Positions 18,503 to 28,700 of a stretch of 64,000 nt of DNA are shown piece by piece. Both the position numbers and the translations under genes were made by a program. Below the pieces are notes generated by a model, which was not told the origin of the DNA, did not search any database, and was given only the letters and a program-made list of their open reading frames with translations. How positions within the stretch are numbered: the stretch's first letter is position 1; each line of letters starts with the position of its first letter. The stretch is from Sphingomonas sp. NFR15 (lineage in GTDB: Bacteria > Pseudomonadota > Alphaproteobacteria > Sphingomonadales > Sphingomonadaceae), in the NCBI RefSeq assembly GCF_900103265.1, contig NZ_FMWX01000001.1, forward strand, positions 749,753 to 813,752, given 5' to 3'.

Positions 18503-19489
18503 ATGCCGAAACGCAATCCCTATCACGCCGGCCCGGTCACCGATCATTTCGATGGGCTGCGCTTCCGCAACGTCGAGAACGAACCCGAAACCGACCGCTC
18601 GCTCGGCGACGTGCTGCGCTGGCGCCGCGCCGCGCCCAACACGCCTTGGCCCCGCGCGCTGGAAGTCTCGCCCGTCGTTCCCGAAACACGCGTCGCCGGG
18701 CTGCGCGTGACGATGGTCGGCCATGCGACGGTGCTGATCCAGGTCGCCGGGCTCAACATCCTCACCGATCCGGTCTGGTCGCCGCGCGCCAGCCCGCTGG
18801 CCTTCGCCGGGCCGAAGCGGGTCACCGCGCCCGGCGTGACGCTCGACGCGCTCCCGCCGATCGACGCGATCCTGCTGTCGCACAACCACTACGACCATCT
18901 CGACATCGCCACGTTGCGCGCGCTCCACGCCCGCCACGACCCGTTGATCGTGACCCCGCTAGGCAACGATGTGATCGTGAAACGCCATATTCCAGCGGCG
19001 CGGACAATAGCGCGCGACTGGGGCGAACATGCCGAGGTCGCGCCCGGCGCACAGGCGCATGTCGTGCCCGCGCTGCACTGGTCGTCGCGCGGCGTCCGGG
19101 ATCGGCGGATGGCGCTGTGGGGCGGCTTCATGCTCCGCGTCGCCGGGCGGCAGGTCTATTTCGCGGGCGACACCGGCTACGGCACCGGCGCGATCTTCCG
19201 CGCGATTTACGCCCGTTTCGGCGCGCCCGATCTCGCGCTGCTGCCGATCGGCGCCTATGATCCGCGCTGGTTCATGGCCGCGCAGCACACCGATCCCGAC
19301 GACGCGATCCAGATCATGGCCGATCTCGACGCGCGCGCCGCGATCGGCATCCACTGGGGCACGTTCAAGCTCACCGACGAGCCGCGCGACGATCCCGCCC
19401 TTCGCCTCGCCGCCGGGCTGGCCGCGCGCGGCATCGACCCCGCCCGCTTCGTCGCGCTGCAACCGGCAGAAAGTTTCACGCTGGACTGA
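18503..19489 (+). CDS. MBL-fold metallo-hydrolase, NAPE-PLD-like
   Basis: 328 residues. The metal motif SHNHYDHLD gives His127, His129, Asp131 and His132. VGHATVLIQ before it, VYFAGDTGYG after it and IGIHWGTFKLTDEP at the end match the family that includes N-acyl-phosphatidylethanolamine phospholipase D and UlaG-like enzymes. It begins on the base after the preceding stop (TGAATG), so translation is probably coupled. Bacterial members are often outer-membrane or periplasmic, but no signal peptide is evident here. The substrate cannot be read from sequence. Confidence 0.85.
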   Translation: MPKRNPYHAGPVTDHFDGLRFRNVENEPETDRSLGDVLRWRRAAPNTPWPRALEVSPVVPETRVAGLRVTMVGHATVLIQVAGLNILTDPVWSPRASPLAFAGPKRVTAPGVTLDALPPIDAILLSHNHYDHLDIATLRALHARHDPLIVTPLGNDVIVKRHIPAARTIARDWGEHAEVAPGAQAHVVPALHWSSRGVRDRRMALWGGFMLRVAGRQVYFAGDTGYGTGAIFRAIYARFGAPDLALLPIGAYDPRWFMAAQHTDPDDAIQIMADLDARAAIGIHWGTFKLTDEPRDDPALRLAAGLAARGIDPARFVALQPAESFTLD

Positions 19490-19492
19490 CGT

Positions 19493-21163
19493 CTACCCCC
19501 AGTGCGCCCGCTTGGAGGTCTGACCGATCCCCGGATTGAAGCTGTTGGTCGGATCAAGCGCCCGGTAATGGGCGGCGAGCGCGGGCTTGGCCGGGTACAG
19601 ATGGCCGACATTGTGTTCGGCCGGATATTCCGCGCCGCGCGCATCGAGCAGCGCCCACATGCGATGCTCGATCTCCAGCGGATCATGGCCTTTGCGGATC
19701 ACGTAATCCTGGTGGAAGACGTGGCAGAAGAAATGCCCGTAATAGAATTTGTGCGCGATCGCCGAGTCCAGCTCGGCCGGCAGCGTCTCGAACCAGTCGG
19801 GGTCGTTCCGGCGCAGCGCGATATCGAGCGCGACGATATCGGCGACCTCGCGCGCATGCACCGCGCGGTAGCGCACCGCCGCCCCCGCCGCCGCGAAGCG
19901 GTGCAGGAACGCGGCGTCGCCCTCCTCACGCGTGCAGCGGAAGAACGCGCCCTGCCCCTGCCCCAGCACCCGCGCGAGCAGCACCTCGGTCGCCTCCGCA
20001 TCGGCGCCGCTCACGCGCAGCATCAGATGATGTTCGAACCGGTCGCGATAGTCGGTCAGCCGCTTGGGCAAATGGCTGGGACCGAGCCGCGTCGCCGCCT
20101 GCAACGTCTTGTCCGCGACGTCGCGCAGCCCGATGCGCCGGAACCAGCCATCGACCCGGTCCTTCCAGCGGAACAGCGCCGGCAGCCGCGCGGTGCCGAG
20201 ATGGCGGATCGCGAGGAACGTGTCGCGCCCATAGCGCTCGGTCAGCACGAAGGCATCGTGGTGGAGATATTCGCCCGCGATCGGCAGCGGCAGATCGCTC
20301 GCCAGCATCTCGCGCCGGAGCCGCGTCAGGTCGGCGGGGTCGTTCGATCCGATGTAGAACACCGCTGTCGCGGCTTCCTTCGCGAAGGTATCGAGCCGCA
20401 CCGCGAACACCACGACATGCCCCGCCGATCCCGATGCTTCGAACAGCCGCCCCGGATCGGCGTTGAAGCGCGCCGGCGTGGCGGCATCGACCTCGCGGAC
20501 ATGCCGCGCATAGGCGTGATCGGAGGCACGGCCACCCGCCTGTATCTCCCCGAAATCGCCACGTTCGAGGCGCGTGAGGATTGTCTCAGGCGTGTCGCCG
20601 AGGTCCACGCCCAGATGGTTGACCAATTCGAGCCGCCCGTCGCCATCGACCCGAGCGTACAATGCCAGTTCGGTGAACGCCGGCCCGCGCCGCACCAGCG
20701 CGCCGCCCGAGGTGTTGCACACGCCGCCGAGCACCGACGCGCCGATGCACGACGATCCAATCACCGAATGCGGCTCACGCCCGAGCGGCACCAGCGTTCG
20801 TTCGAGCACGTCGAGCGTCGCGCCAGGCAGGCACACCACCTGCTCGCCGCCCCGCACCACATGCACCCCGGCGATCCGCCGCATCGACACGATCACCACC
20901 GGGCGATCATAGGTATCGCCATCGGGCGTCGATCCGCCGGTGAGGCCGGTGTTGCTCGCCTGCGGGATCAGGATCGCGCCCGCGTCGACCACCGCTTGCG
21001 CGACCCGCCACAGTTCGACCAGTGATCCGGGCCGCACCACCGCCAGCGCCGGCCCGGTGCCGAACCGATAGCCAGTGCGGAAACGATGAGTCTCGGCATC
21101 CCCCGTCAGCACATGGCCGCTGCCGACCACCTGCCGCAACGCCGTCAGCAGCGCGTCGCTCAC
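19493..21163 (-). CDS. dld: Quinone-dependent D-lactate dehydrogenase
   Basis: 556 residues, close to the 571 of E. coli Dld. The FAD-binding PCMH domain is recognisable (IPQASNTGLTGGSTPDG and SSCIGASVLGGVCNTSGGA). The C-terminal half carries the membrane-association domain of Dld (YRDRFEHHLMLRVSG, then FYGHFFCHVFHQDYV). It oxidises D-lactate to pyruvate, passing electrons to quinone at the inner membrane. A GTG at 21,163 overlaps the stop of the GH140-like gene as GTGA, so that start is chosen over the GTG at 21,190. Pairing with a sugar hydrolase in one transcript is unusual. Confidence 0.9.
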   Translation of the reverse strand: MSDALLTALRQVVGSGHVLTGDAETHRFRTGYRFGTGPALAVVRPGSLVELWRVAQAVVDAGAILIPQASNTGLTGGSTPDGDTYDRPVVIVSMRRIAGVHVVRGGEQVVCLPGATLDVLERTLVPLGREPHSVIGSSCIGASVLGGVCNTSGGALVRRGPAFTELALYARVDGDGRLELVNHLGVDLGDTPETILTRLERGDFGEIQAGGRASDHAYARHVREVDAATPARFNADPGRLFEASGSAGHVVVFAVRLDTFAKEAATAVFYIGSNDPADLTRLRREMLASDLPLPIAGEYLHHDAFVLTERYGRDTFLAIRHLGTARLPALFRWKDRVDGWFRRIGLRDVADKTLQAATRLGPSHLPKRLTDYRDRFEHHLMLRVSGADAEATEVLLARVLGQGQGAFFRCTREEGDAAFLHRFAAAGAAVRYRAVHAREVADIVALDIALRRNDPDWFETLPAELDSAIAHKFYYGHFFCHVFHQDYVIRKGHDPLEIEHRMWALLDARGAEYPAEHNVGHLYPAKPALAAHYRALDPTNSFNPGIGQTSKRAHWG

Positions 21164-22731
21164 GCGCGCGTCAGCCGAACCGCGATCCACGGTTTGCCGG
21201 GCAGCGCGAGCGTCGGCCGCGCCGGATCGTGGACGTCATATTCGTTCATCTGCGCCATCGTGAAGGTGCCCGCCGGGGTGATCGTCATATTCCAGGTATC
21301 GATGATGTCAGCGCGATAGCTATGCAAGGCTTCCGCGCCTTTCCCCGGCAGAATGACCGGCCATTCGCGTGGCGCCTCCTCCCCGAAATAGCGCAGATAA
21401 TAGTCATGCTCGCGTCCGCCGAGCCGATAGCCCCACCAGGTCTGGATCGGGTCGATCCCCGGCACCGGCCCGTCTTCGAGGATACCGCGCAGGAAGGCGA
21501 GCCGCGGTGCGCTCGTGCCGCGTAGCGTACCGCCCTGCCCCAGCCAGGAGAAATCGGCGTTGCGGCCGCTCGCGAAGGTTTCGCTATGCCCGACATAAGT
21601 GCCGCCGATCGTGCCCCACCAGAAGCGCTCGACCATCCCCTCCCCCGAGAGGTTGCCCCAGCGCTTCGCGATATCGCCTTCGTAGCAGACCTCGTCAAAG
21701 ATCACCGGCTTGCCCGTCATCGCGCGGTGAAGCTCGGCGCGGCCATCGTCGAGCACGGCGTGGCCGTTCTGCACGCTCGCGTGGGTGATCCAGGGTTTGC
21801 GATGATCGTAATAGCGTTTGATCTGGTGGATCGAGCGCAGCCGGCCATGCGGATCGGCGGCCTGCAGCACCTGGAACAGATGGTCCCAATCGGCGTCGCT
21901 CTTGCTCTTCACATCGTCATATTCATTGGCCATCGACCACCAGACATGCCGGAACGCCCCGAACCGCGCAGCGACGTAGCGCAGATAGCGCTCGTCGTCG
22001 GCGCGGCGCATGTCCGAATAGCCGCGTGTCGAGTCATAGGGATGGAACAGGATCACGTCGGCCTCGATCCCAAGCGCGCCGAGCTTGCGCAGCCGATCCT
22101 CGTAGCGACGGAAATACGCCAGATCGAACCGGCTCGCGTCCCAGTCGCGCGGCCCGGTGCCCGTGCGCACGAACGGATCGGTCGCGACCGAGGGCACGTT
22201 CGGGAACACCAGCATCCGCATCTTGTTGAACGGCGCGGCGGCGAGCGTCGCCAGCGTCTCAGCGCATTTCGCGTCCGATTGCAGCGCCCAGCTATAGCTG
22301 GTCGTGCCGATCTGCCGGTAGGGCGTGCCGTCGGCATATGCGAAGTGGAAGCCGTCGGCGGTCACCCGCACCGGGCCTTGATTGCCTTTGCCCGCGGGGA
22401 CGCAGCGAAACGCGCCGCTCTGACCGTCGAGCGCCGCGACGTTGCTTTCCGATCGCCAGCGCCAAGCGCCCACCGCATCGGGGCTGAAGCGGATACGGTA
22501 GGTGCCCTCGCCGTCGTAGAAGCCCGGCACGCGAAGGCGCCGCCCGCCGCATTCGAACACCGCCGCGACGCGCACCTCGTCGAACGGATTGCCCTGCGCC
22601 GGGCCAGACAGCGCGGTTTCGAACACGCCCCAGCGCTCGACCTCGGTGGCCGGCGCGGCCAGCGCCGGGCTCGCCGCGACGGCACCGGCCGCGAGCGTGC
22701 CGGTCAGGATCGTGCGTCGCGATACGGTCAA
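21160..22731 (-). CDS. GH140-like apiosidase-type hydrolase (DUF5060/DUF4038)
   Basis: About 523 residues. A Tat leader (SRRTILTGTLAAGAVAA) is followed by a DUF5060 beta-sandwich (about 30-112), an apiosidase-like DUF4038 TIM barrel (about 118-420) and a C-terminal sandwich. Candidate catalytic residues are Glu270 in WWSMANEYD and Glu347 in PVIFDEVCYEG. The Pfam family was renamed after GH140 apiosidase, which removes apiose from rhamnogalacturonan II, but related proteins have other activities, so the substrate is inferred. A TTG at 22,731 behind GAGGAGG is preferred to the ATG at 22,767, which has no binding site and lies inside the TTCGAA motif. Confidence 0.75.
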   Translation of the reverse strand: MTVSRRTILTGTLAAGAVAASPALAAPATEVERWGVFETALSGPAQGNPFDEVRVAAVFECGGRRLRVPGFYDGEGTYRIRFSPDAVGAWRWRSESNVAALDGQSGAFRCVPAGKGNQGPVRVTADGFHFAYADGTPYRQIGTTSYSWALQSDAKCAETLATLAAAPFNKMRMLVFPNVPSVATDPFVRTGTGPRDWDASRFDLAYFRRYEDRLRKLGALGIEADVILFHPYDSTRGYSDMRRADDERYLRYVAARFGAFRHVWWSMANEYDDVKSKSDADWDHLFQVLQAADPHGRLRSIHQIKRYYDHRKPWITHASVQNGHAVLDDGRAELHRAMTGKPVIFDEVCYEGDIAKRWGNLSGEGMVERFWWGTIGGTYVGHSETFASGRNADFSWLGQGGTLRGTSAPRLAFLRGILEDGPVPGIDPIQTWWGYRLGGREHDYYLRYFGEEAPREWPVILPGKGAEALHSYRADIIDTWNMTITPAGTFTMAQMNEYDVHDPARPTLALPGKPWIAVRLTRA

Positions 22732-22758
22732 GCCACCCTCCTCGTCTCTTTGCGGAAA

Positions 22759-22825
22759 CGAAAGCATTCGAAATCTATGACGTCAATATAATCTTATATT
22801 CGAAAGCGTATCGCCGATATTCGAA
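22759..22825. promoter_or_regulatory. Triple TTCGAA operator-like region
   Basis: TTCGAA occurs at 22,767, 22,799 and 22,820 in an AT-rich gap between the GH140-like gene and the divergent MFS gene. The first copy lies in CGAAAGCATTCGAAAT, nearly identical to 51,434-51,450 before the GH127 gene. This suggests one regulator for both loci; its identity is unknown. Confidence 0.45.
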
Positions 22826-22932
22826 GCCAAAGTTCTTGCTCCATCCGGAGCGCGGCGATACGGTGCCGGCCTAGCACAAGCGCCTGCCGCCCAAGAGTCA
22901 GGATCGTGCGTCACGCATCGGGAGAGAATGTT

Positions 22933-24201
22933 TTGCCGCACAGCGCCACCCAGCCCGGTTCGACACGCACCGACTGGAAGAACACGATTCTCGCCGGGCT
23001 CGCCAATTACATCGATGCCGGATCGATCGTCGCGGGCGGGGTCGCGCTGGCGCTGTGGATGGAGGCGTACAAACTGAGCGCGAGCTTCGTCGGCGTGATC
23101 GGGGCGCTCGGCCCCAACGCGATCTCGGCGGGGCTTGGTGCGATGATCGGCGGTCGGCTCTGCGACACCTTCGGCCGCAAGAAGATCTACCAATATGACA
23201 TGCTGTTCTACGCATTCGGCATGTGCTGGCTGGTGTTCGCGGTGAGCCCGTGGATGATCGTGCTCGGCTTCTTCCTGGTCGGCCTCGCCGTCGGCGCGGA
23301 CATCCCCGCGTCCTGGTCGCTGATCGCCGAGATCGCGCCCGAGCGCGAACGCGGCAAGCACAGCGGCGTCGCACAGGTGCTATGGTATCTCGGCCCGGTC
23401 GTGGTCCTCGGGCTGTTCCTGCTCGTCGCCCCGCTCGGCCTGCTCGGCGCGCGGCTGGTGTTCGCGCATCTCGCCATTCTCGCGGTGGCGCTGACGTTCC
23501 TGCGGTCGAGCATGCACGAATCGTCGCATTGGCTGGAGGCGCAGGCCGCCGAAAAGTCGGTTACCGCGGCGCAGCGCACCGGCCTGCGCGATCTGCTCAA
23601 GCCGCGCTACATCGGCGGCATGGCGTTCCTCACCGGCATGTATCTGTTCTGGAACCTGTGGGCGGGCACCAACGGGTTCTTCTTCCCCTATATCCTGCGC
23701 ACCGTCGGCGCGCAGACCCAGGCGACATCGGTGATGATCCAGATGCTGAGCTTCACCGCCGGCATGCTCTCGATCGCGTTCATCTTCATGCCGCTGGCCG
23801 ACAAGGTGAACCAGCGCAAGCTGTTCGCCGCCTCCGCGATCATCCAGATCGTCGGCATGGCGCTCCTCGCGATCTTCCCGCTGACGCTGCCGGTCGCGAT
23901 CATCCACGTGCTGATGATGGCGATCGGCCAGGGCTTCGGCGCGCAATCCTTCTTCCAGCTCTGGAGTTCCGAACTGTTCCCGACGCTACTGCGCAGCACC
24001 GCGCAGGGCGTGATGTTCGCGGTGGTGCGGATTTCGCTGGGCTTCTGGTCGTTCTTCGTGCCCGTGCTGACCGCGACCGGCTTCCACACGCTCGCGTGGA
24101 TCTTGACCGGCTTCCTCGTCATCAGCGGCGCGGTCGGGATGATCTGGGCACCACGCAACGAAGGCAAGACACTCGACGAACTCGAAGCGCGGCTGCGCTG
24201 A
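22933..24201 (+). CDS. MFS sugar transporter
   Basis: 422 residues with twelve predicted membrane segments. The loop GGRLCDTFGRKKIY (MFS motif A), the LIAEIAPERERGKHSG stretch after helix 6-type segments and SELFPTLLRSTAQGV resemble the sugar porter/metabolite-H+ symporter groups. The frame is open to a GTG at 22,906, but GGGAGAG lies about 7 bases before the TTG at 22,933, so that start is used. It diverges from the apiosidase-like gene with the TTCGAA boxes between, suggesting import of the monosaccharide released by that enzyme (inferred). Confidence 0.82.
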   Translation: MPHSATQPGSTRTDWKNTILAGLANYIDAGSIVAGGVALALWMEAYKLSASFVGVIGALGPNAISAGLGAMIGGRLCDTFGRKKIYQYDMLFYAFGMCWLVFAVSPWMIVLGFFLVGLAVGADIPASWSLIAEIAPERERGKHSGVAQVLWYLGPVVVLGLFLLVAPLGLLGARLVFAHLAILAVALTFLRSSMHESSHWLEAQAAEKSVTAAQRTGLRDLLKPRYIGGMAFLTGMYLFWNLWAGTNGFFFPYILRTVGAQTQATSVMIQMLSFTAGMLSIAFIFMPLADKVNQRKLFAASAIIQIVGMALLAIFPLTLPVAIIHVLMMAIGQGFGAQSFFQLWSSELFPTLLRSTAQGVMFAVVRISLGFWSFFVPVLTATGFHTLAWILTGFLVISGAVGMIWAPRNEGKTLDELEARLR

Positions 24202-24443
24202 GCCGCGCCCCGGTTCCGGCCGTTCCACATAACCTGAACCCGCGACCGGTTCGGGAGAATGCCCGTGCCATCTTGAATGTCGGCTACGGGGTCGGCGCCA
24301 CCGTCATTCCGTTTCGACAGTATTGCCCATTTGGCGTCGCGGACGACATGGATCTGTCCGGCTACCTCACAACCCAGGCACCGCACGCCGCTGGGGCGGT
24401 TCAGCGGGACCGCGGTGTGGCCTTCGCTGAAGTGCGATCTGCT

Positions 24444-25283
24444 TTAGGGGGCCGTTGCCGCCGGCGCGACGACACCGGCGACCGGCGCGCTACCGGAGCC
24501 GGTCACCGGAGGTGACGGGGTGGCAATCGCGATCGGTGTATCTGCAGGCGGGGGAGTCGAAAGCGACAGGGTGCCGAGCGTAACCGGGGGAGCGCCGTCG
24601 AGCGTCACGACCGGGGCCGGCGTTGCGACAGCAATGGGCGTATCGATGGTTCTTACAACCGGTGGCGGCGCCGGCTCATAATAGTCGCGCCAGGCATTGA
24701 AAGCCGCGTAGAAATCGACGAACGGCTTGTCGAGCCGCACCAGAGCCTTCCGGGCGAAGGCTGGCAGATCGGTATCCGCAACCTGACCGACCTGCGCGAT
24801 CTCCCGGCGCGCCACCGCGCAAAAGGCCGCCCGCATCGTCGGCTGGCTGTAGAAATTGTAGATCCGCGTCTGGTTGTTGTCGTAAACCCGCTCCCAGTCC
24901 CACCAGCCGGTGGACTGCCATTCGTGACGATAGGCCTGAAAGTAATGGTCGAGCACGGCGGCATGTGTCGTGAGCCAAGCATTATAAGGCTCGACGATTC
25001 CGCCGCCCGCCTGATCGCAACCGAGAGCGGCGACATTCAGCGCATTGCGCAGATGCCACACTGCGGCCTGATCGGTATTGTCGATGTTGGGCGTGACGTA
25101 GGTGCCGTTCGCAAGTTTGTGTGGAATCTTCATGCCGATATAGCCACCCGGCGGCATCTGCGGGGGTGGCGGCGGCACCGTTGCGACAACCGGCGGTGGC
25201 TTCACGGGCGGCGTGGCGCAGCCGGCCACGCCCAGAACCCATCCGGCCAGCACGCCCCGGCCAAGGATCGCACGCAATGTCAT
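24444..25283 (-). CDS. Hypothetical lipoprotein
   Basis: 279 residues. The N-terminus (ILGRGVLAGWVLGVAGC) ends in a lipobox, so the mature protein starts at Cys and is membrane-anchored. A Pro-rich linker follows, then a globular region (about 60-200) rich in Trp/Tyr with NAWLTTHAAVLDHYFQAY and YNFYSQPTMRAAFC, then a Pro/Thr-rich tail with PIAVATPAP repeats. I do not recognise a named family. The reading frame is open upstream to 25,592, but the lipoprotein signal fixes the start at 25,283. It lies downstream of the terminator of the receptor operon, so it is probably transcribed alone. Confidence 0.65.
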   Translation of the reverse strand: MTLRAILGRGVLAGWVLGVAGCATPPVKPPPVVATVPPPPPQMPPGGYIGMKIPHKLANGTYVTPNIDNTDQAAVWHLRNALNVAALGCDQAGGGIVEPYNAWLTTHAAVLDHYFQAYRHEWQSTGWWDWERVYDNNQTRIYNFYSQPTMRAAFCAVARREIAQVGQVADTDLPAFARKALVRLDKPFVDFYAAFNAWRDYYEPAPPPVVRTIDTPIAVATPAPVVTLDGAPPVTLGTLSLSTPPPADTPIAIATPSPPVTGSGSAPVAGVVAPAATAP

Positions 25284-25661
25284 CGTCTCGTCCGTATAGT
25301 CCGTCGTCGCCTGCTTAGTCCGTGCCGGATGAACTCTGCAAGAATGGCCGGCAAAGGCGCTGGCGGCGCGTGCAGCTATCCCCCTGTTGCAGATCCATAC
25401 CTGCCCTTCCGCAGTGGCCGAAAAGCTGCCCGGCAACGATCGCCCGCCTCCGGCCTTCAACCAGCGATGCCGCCCCTGTCCTACACGCGGTCTCCGCCAT
25501 ATTTCCGGTCTCGCTCTTTGACACTGTCGGCGCCAATATCGACGGCTCGTTCGCTGCCGCGCGGAGCGCCTGCCGCCCGCCGATGGACGCAAAAGTCACA
25601 CGCCCACAGACCGTGGCTCGGGTAGGCAACGTTAACCATGTTTCGATCTCCCGCGCGGACG
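25284..25661. other. Intergenic region without a recognisable gene
   Basis: Apart from the terminator at its right edge, this stretch holds only short frames of biased composition without ribosome binding sites. No RNA gene or repeat was recognised. The promoter of the lipoprotein gene should lie near 25,290-25,350. Confidence 0.6.
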
Positions 25662-25693
25662 AAAAAAGGGCGGCGCGATCGCTCGCGCCGCCC
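25662..25693 (-). terminator. Intrinsic terminator of the kinase-receptor operon
   Basis: An 11-bp perfect GC-rich stem (25,668-25,678 with 25,683-25,693) with a 4-base loop is followed on the minus strand by six T residues. It lies 24 bases after the TonB receptor stop and marks the end of the aptA-aptB-kinase-receptor transcript. Confidence 0.85.
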
Positions 25694-25716
25694 GTGAGGT
25701 CAGACCGAACGGCCGC

Positions 25717-28700
25717 TCAGAACTTCAGCCGCACACCGCTGTAGAAGCGTCGGCCGATCGGATCATAGGTGCCAGCCGCCGTCTCGGTGCCGGTCACGCT
25801 GCCGGGCAGGCCGGTGATGACCCGCGGCGGCTGGGTGTCGAGCAGGTTGTTGACGCCGACGTAAAACTCGAATTGCTTCTTCACATGGAAGCGCACCTGC
25901 GTATCCAGATAGAAGGCCGCGCCGACCCGGAAATACTTCTTGTCGGGCAGCGATCCGTCGGCGAGCTTGAACAGCATCCGGTACTGATCGTCGAGGTACG
26001 ACGCGCCGATATACTGGCCGTTGAACGTCACGCCGACCGCGTCGCTGTCATAGCTGAGCGAGAAGGCGCCCCGATCCTGCGGCGTGTTGATCTCGCCAAG
26101 CGTGGTATCATAGGCCGCGCCCGTCAGCGGCGTGCCGCCTTGCTTGAACAGATGCGTATAGCTGACCGAGAAGGTCGCCGCAGCATTGCCAAGGCCCCAA
26201 TCGGCCATGTTCTGCCGATATGAGAAGGTCGTATCGAGGCCCTGCGTCAGCAGCCCGCCGCTGTTGACCAGCGCCGAATCTACCTGCTGGATCGACCCTG
26301 CGCTATACGGGCCGGAGCCGATCGCGCGGCGTGATACCAGCGAGCAGAACGTCGGATCGTTGTTCTGGTAGCATTGCTGGAGGATGTAATCGCGGCTGGT
26401 CCGCGCGATCGCTCCGTCGAGCTTGATGTTGTAATAATCGAGCGTCAGCGTGACGTTGCGCAACGCGTGGATCGAGACCGGATTGATCACCGCGCCGAGC
26501 GTATAGGTCGTCGCTTTCTCCTCGCGGATGTTCGGGTTGCTGACGTTGAGCCCGCCGACGCCCTGAAGGTCCGATTGGTTGAGGATGAAGCTGCCGTTGG
26601 CGTTGATATTCGCGAGAACACCCGCGTTGGCGCGGCAGACCGTGCTGGTGGTGCCCGTGCTGGTGAGCGTGACACCTTGGCACGGATCGTTGACCGACGA
26701 GATGCTCACCGCCGGCGCCGCATACAGCTCGCCGATATTGGGCGCGCGCACCGCCTTGGCATAGACGCCGCGGAAACGGATATCGGGCACCGGCGACCAC
26801 TCGACCCCGCCATTATAGGCGTAAAAGGTGCCGACCGTGGAGTAATCCGACATCCGCACCGCACCGCGCACGGTGAGATTGTCGAAGAACGGCGTGTTGT
26901 GGATCAGCGGTACGACGATTTCGCCGTACAATTCCTTGACGTTGAAGCTGCCCGACGTGTTGGTCTGCTGGACATAGGCGTTGCGCGCCGCGATCGAGAG
27001 CGGATCGAACGTCTCCTCGCTCGACTCCCGGCGATACTCCGCGCCGACCGCGACCTGCACCTTGCCGGCGGGCAGTTCGAACAGCGAGCCAGACAGGTTG
27101 GCGGCGGCGACTTCGAGCGTCTGCACCGCATCATGCGTCGATGTGGCGTTGAGATAGGCGATCGACGCCGGTGAGGCCTTGCCCGCGCCATAGACGTTCC
27201 ACGGCACGCAGCCCTGCGCGCGCGCCTCGGCGCTGGCGCAGATCGCCTCGCTGGTGTTGCCGTTGCCGTTGACGTCATACACGTCCTGGATGACGTTGAG
27301 CGCCTGGACCGCGCGGTCCTGGTTGATGAGCCCGGTCAACTGGCTGGAGACGCGGGTCTGGCCCCAGTTGTACGAGACGTCCCAGTCCCAATTGCTGCCC
27401 AGCGTGCCGTTCAGCCCGCCGACGAAGCGCAGGTTGGTCCGATCGAAGATCGCGAAGCGCTGGCCGAACTCGGTGAGCCGCCGCGACACCGCGACATCGC
27501 GAAAGCCATCCCCGTTGGTGTCGGTCGCGACGTTGTACAGCCCCGCCGGCACCAGCGGATTGCGCACCACCTGCGATTGCAGCGGGTTGTTGGGGTTGGT
27601 GACGAGTTGCTCGATATTGTACCGCCCGTTGCCCTGCCGGAACAGCCCGAGCGATCCGGTCGGCACCAGCGGCGAGGGCTCGAGCAGCCCGCGCGACTTG
27701 GTGTTCGCATAGGTGCCTTCGAGATAGACGTTGATGCTATCCGAGATCTGGTAATTGCCGCGCCCGGCGAATTGCCGCTTCTCGAGCGGCACGGAGATCT
27801 GGTCGTACGGCGTGCGGTCAAAACCGTCGGTGGCGGCGTTGTAGGGGCGCACGACGCCGGTCGAGTCAACAATGTAGTTGCCGGTGCCGGCGTTGAACGT
27901 GCTGTCCGGGACGACGCTCGACTTGTTGGCGCGCGCTACGAACAGGTTCTGCGCGGCGGTCAGATTGGCATTGGTCAGCGCATTGCTGCGCGTCGCCGCG
28001 CCGACGCTGGTCTGGTCGGTGACGCTGCGGCTGCGCGCGGCGGAGGAGACCCCGCCCTGTTTCTGCCAGCCACCGAACAACAGGATGTTGCCGCGATTGT
28101 CGTCGAAATTGTGCCCGATCGTCAGATCGACCGAATATTGGTCGTCGTCGCCCTTCTCCGAGATGCCGGTCTGCGCGTTGAGCAGCACGCCTTCGAACTT
28201 CTTCTTGTAGATGAAGTTGACCACCCCGGCGACCGCATCCGACCCGTACACCGCCGAGGCACCGCCGGTCAGGACATCGACACGCTCGATGAACGAACTC
28301 GGGATCATCGACAGGTCGACCTGCGCGGTGCCGGGCACACCCGCCACCACGCGGCGCCCGTCGATCAGCACGAGCGTGCGATTCGCGCCGAGGCTGCGCA
28401 GGTTGATCGTCGAGGTGCCGGCGCTGAGCGCACCATAATTAGAGGTGTTGCGCGATTGCCCGGGCACGCCGAACGCGGGGTTCTGCTGGAGCACTTCCTG
28501 GATGTCGAGCTTGCCGGTGCGCTGGATATCCTCCGACGTGACCGCCTGCAGCGGCGACGGCGAGGTCAGCGTCGGGCTCTTGATGCGCGAACCGGTGACG
28601 ATGATCGTCTCCGCAGTCTCCGTGTCGATCGCGGCTCTTTCCGCAGGCGTCGTGGCCTGCTGCGTCGACGGGAGCGCGCTTGCCGGTGCGGCGGTGTCCT

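Noticed and set aside
22765..22767. ATG start for the apiosidase-like gene
   Set aside because: No binding site precedes it and it lies inside the TTCGAA motif; the TTG at 22,731 follows GAGGAGG and leads straight into the Tat signal.
25322..25744. Plus-strand frame in the gap before the second receptor
   Set aside because: No ribosome binding site, no recognisable domain, and it runs through the terminator into the receptor gene.
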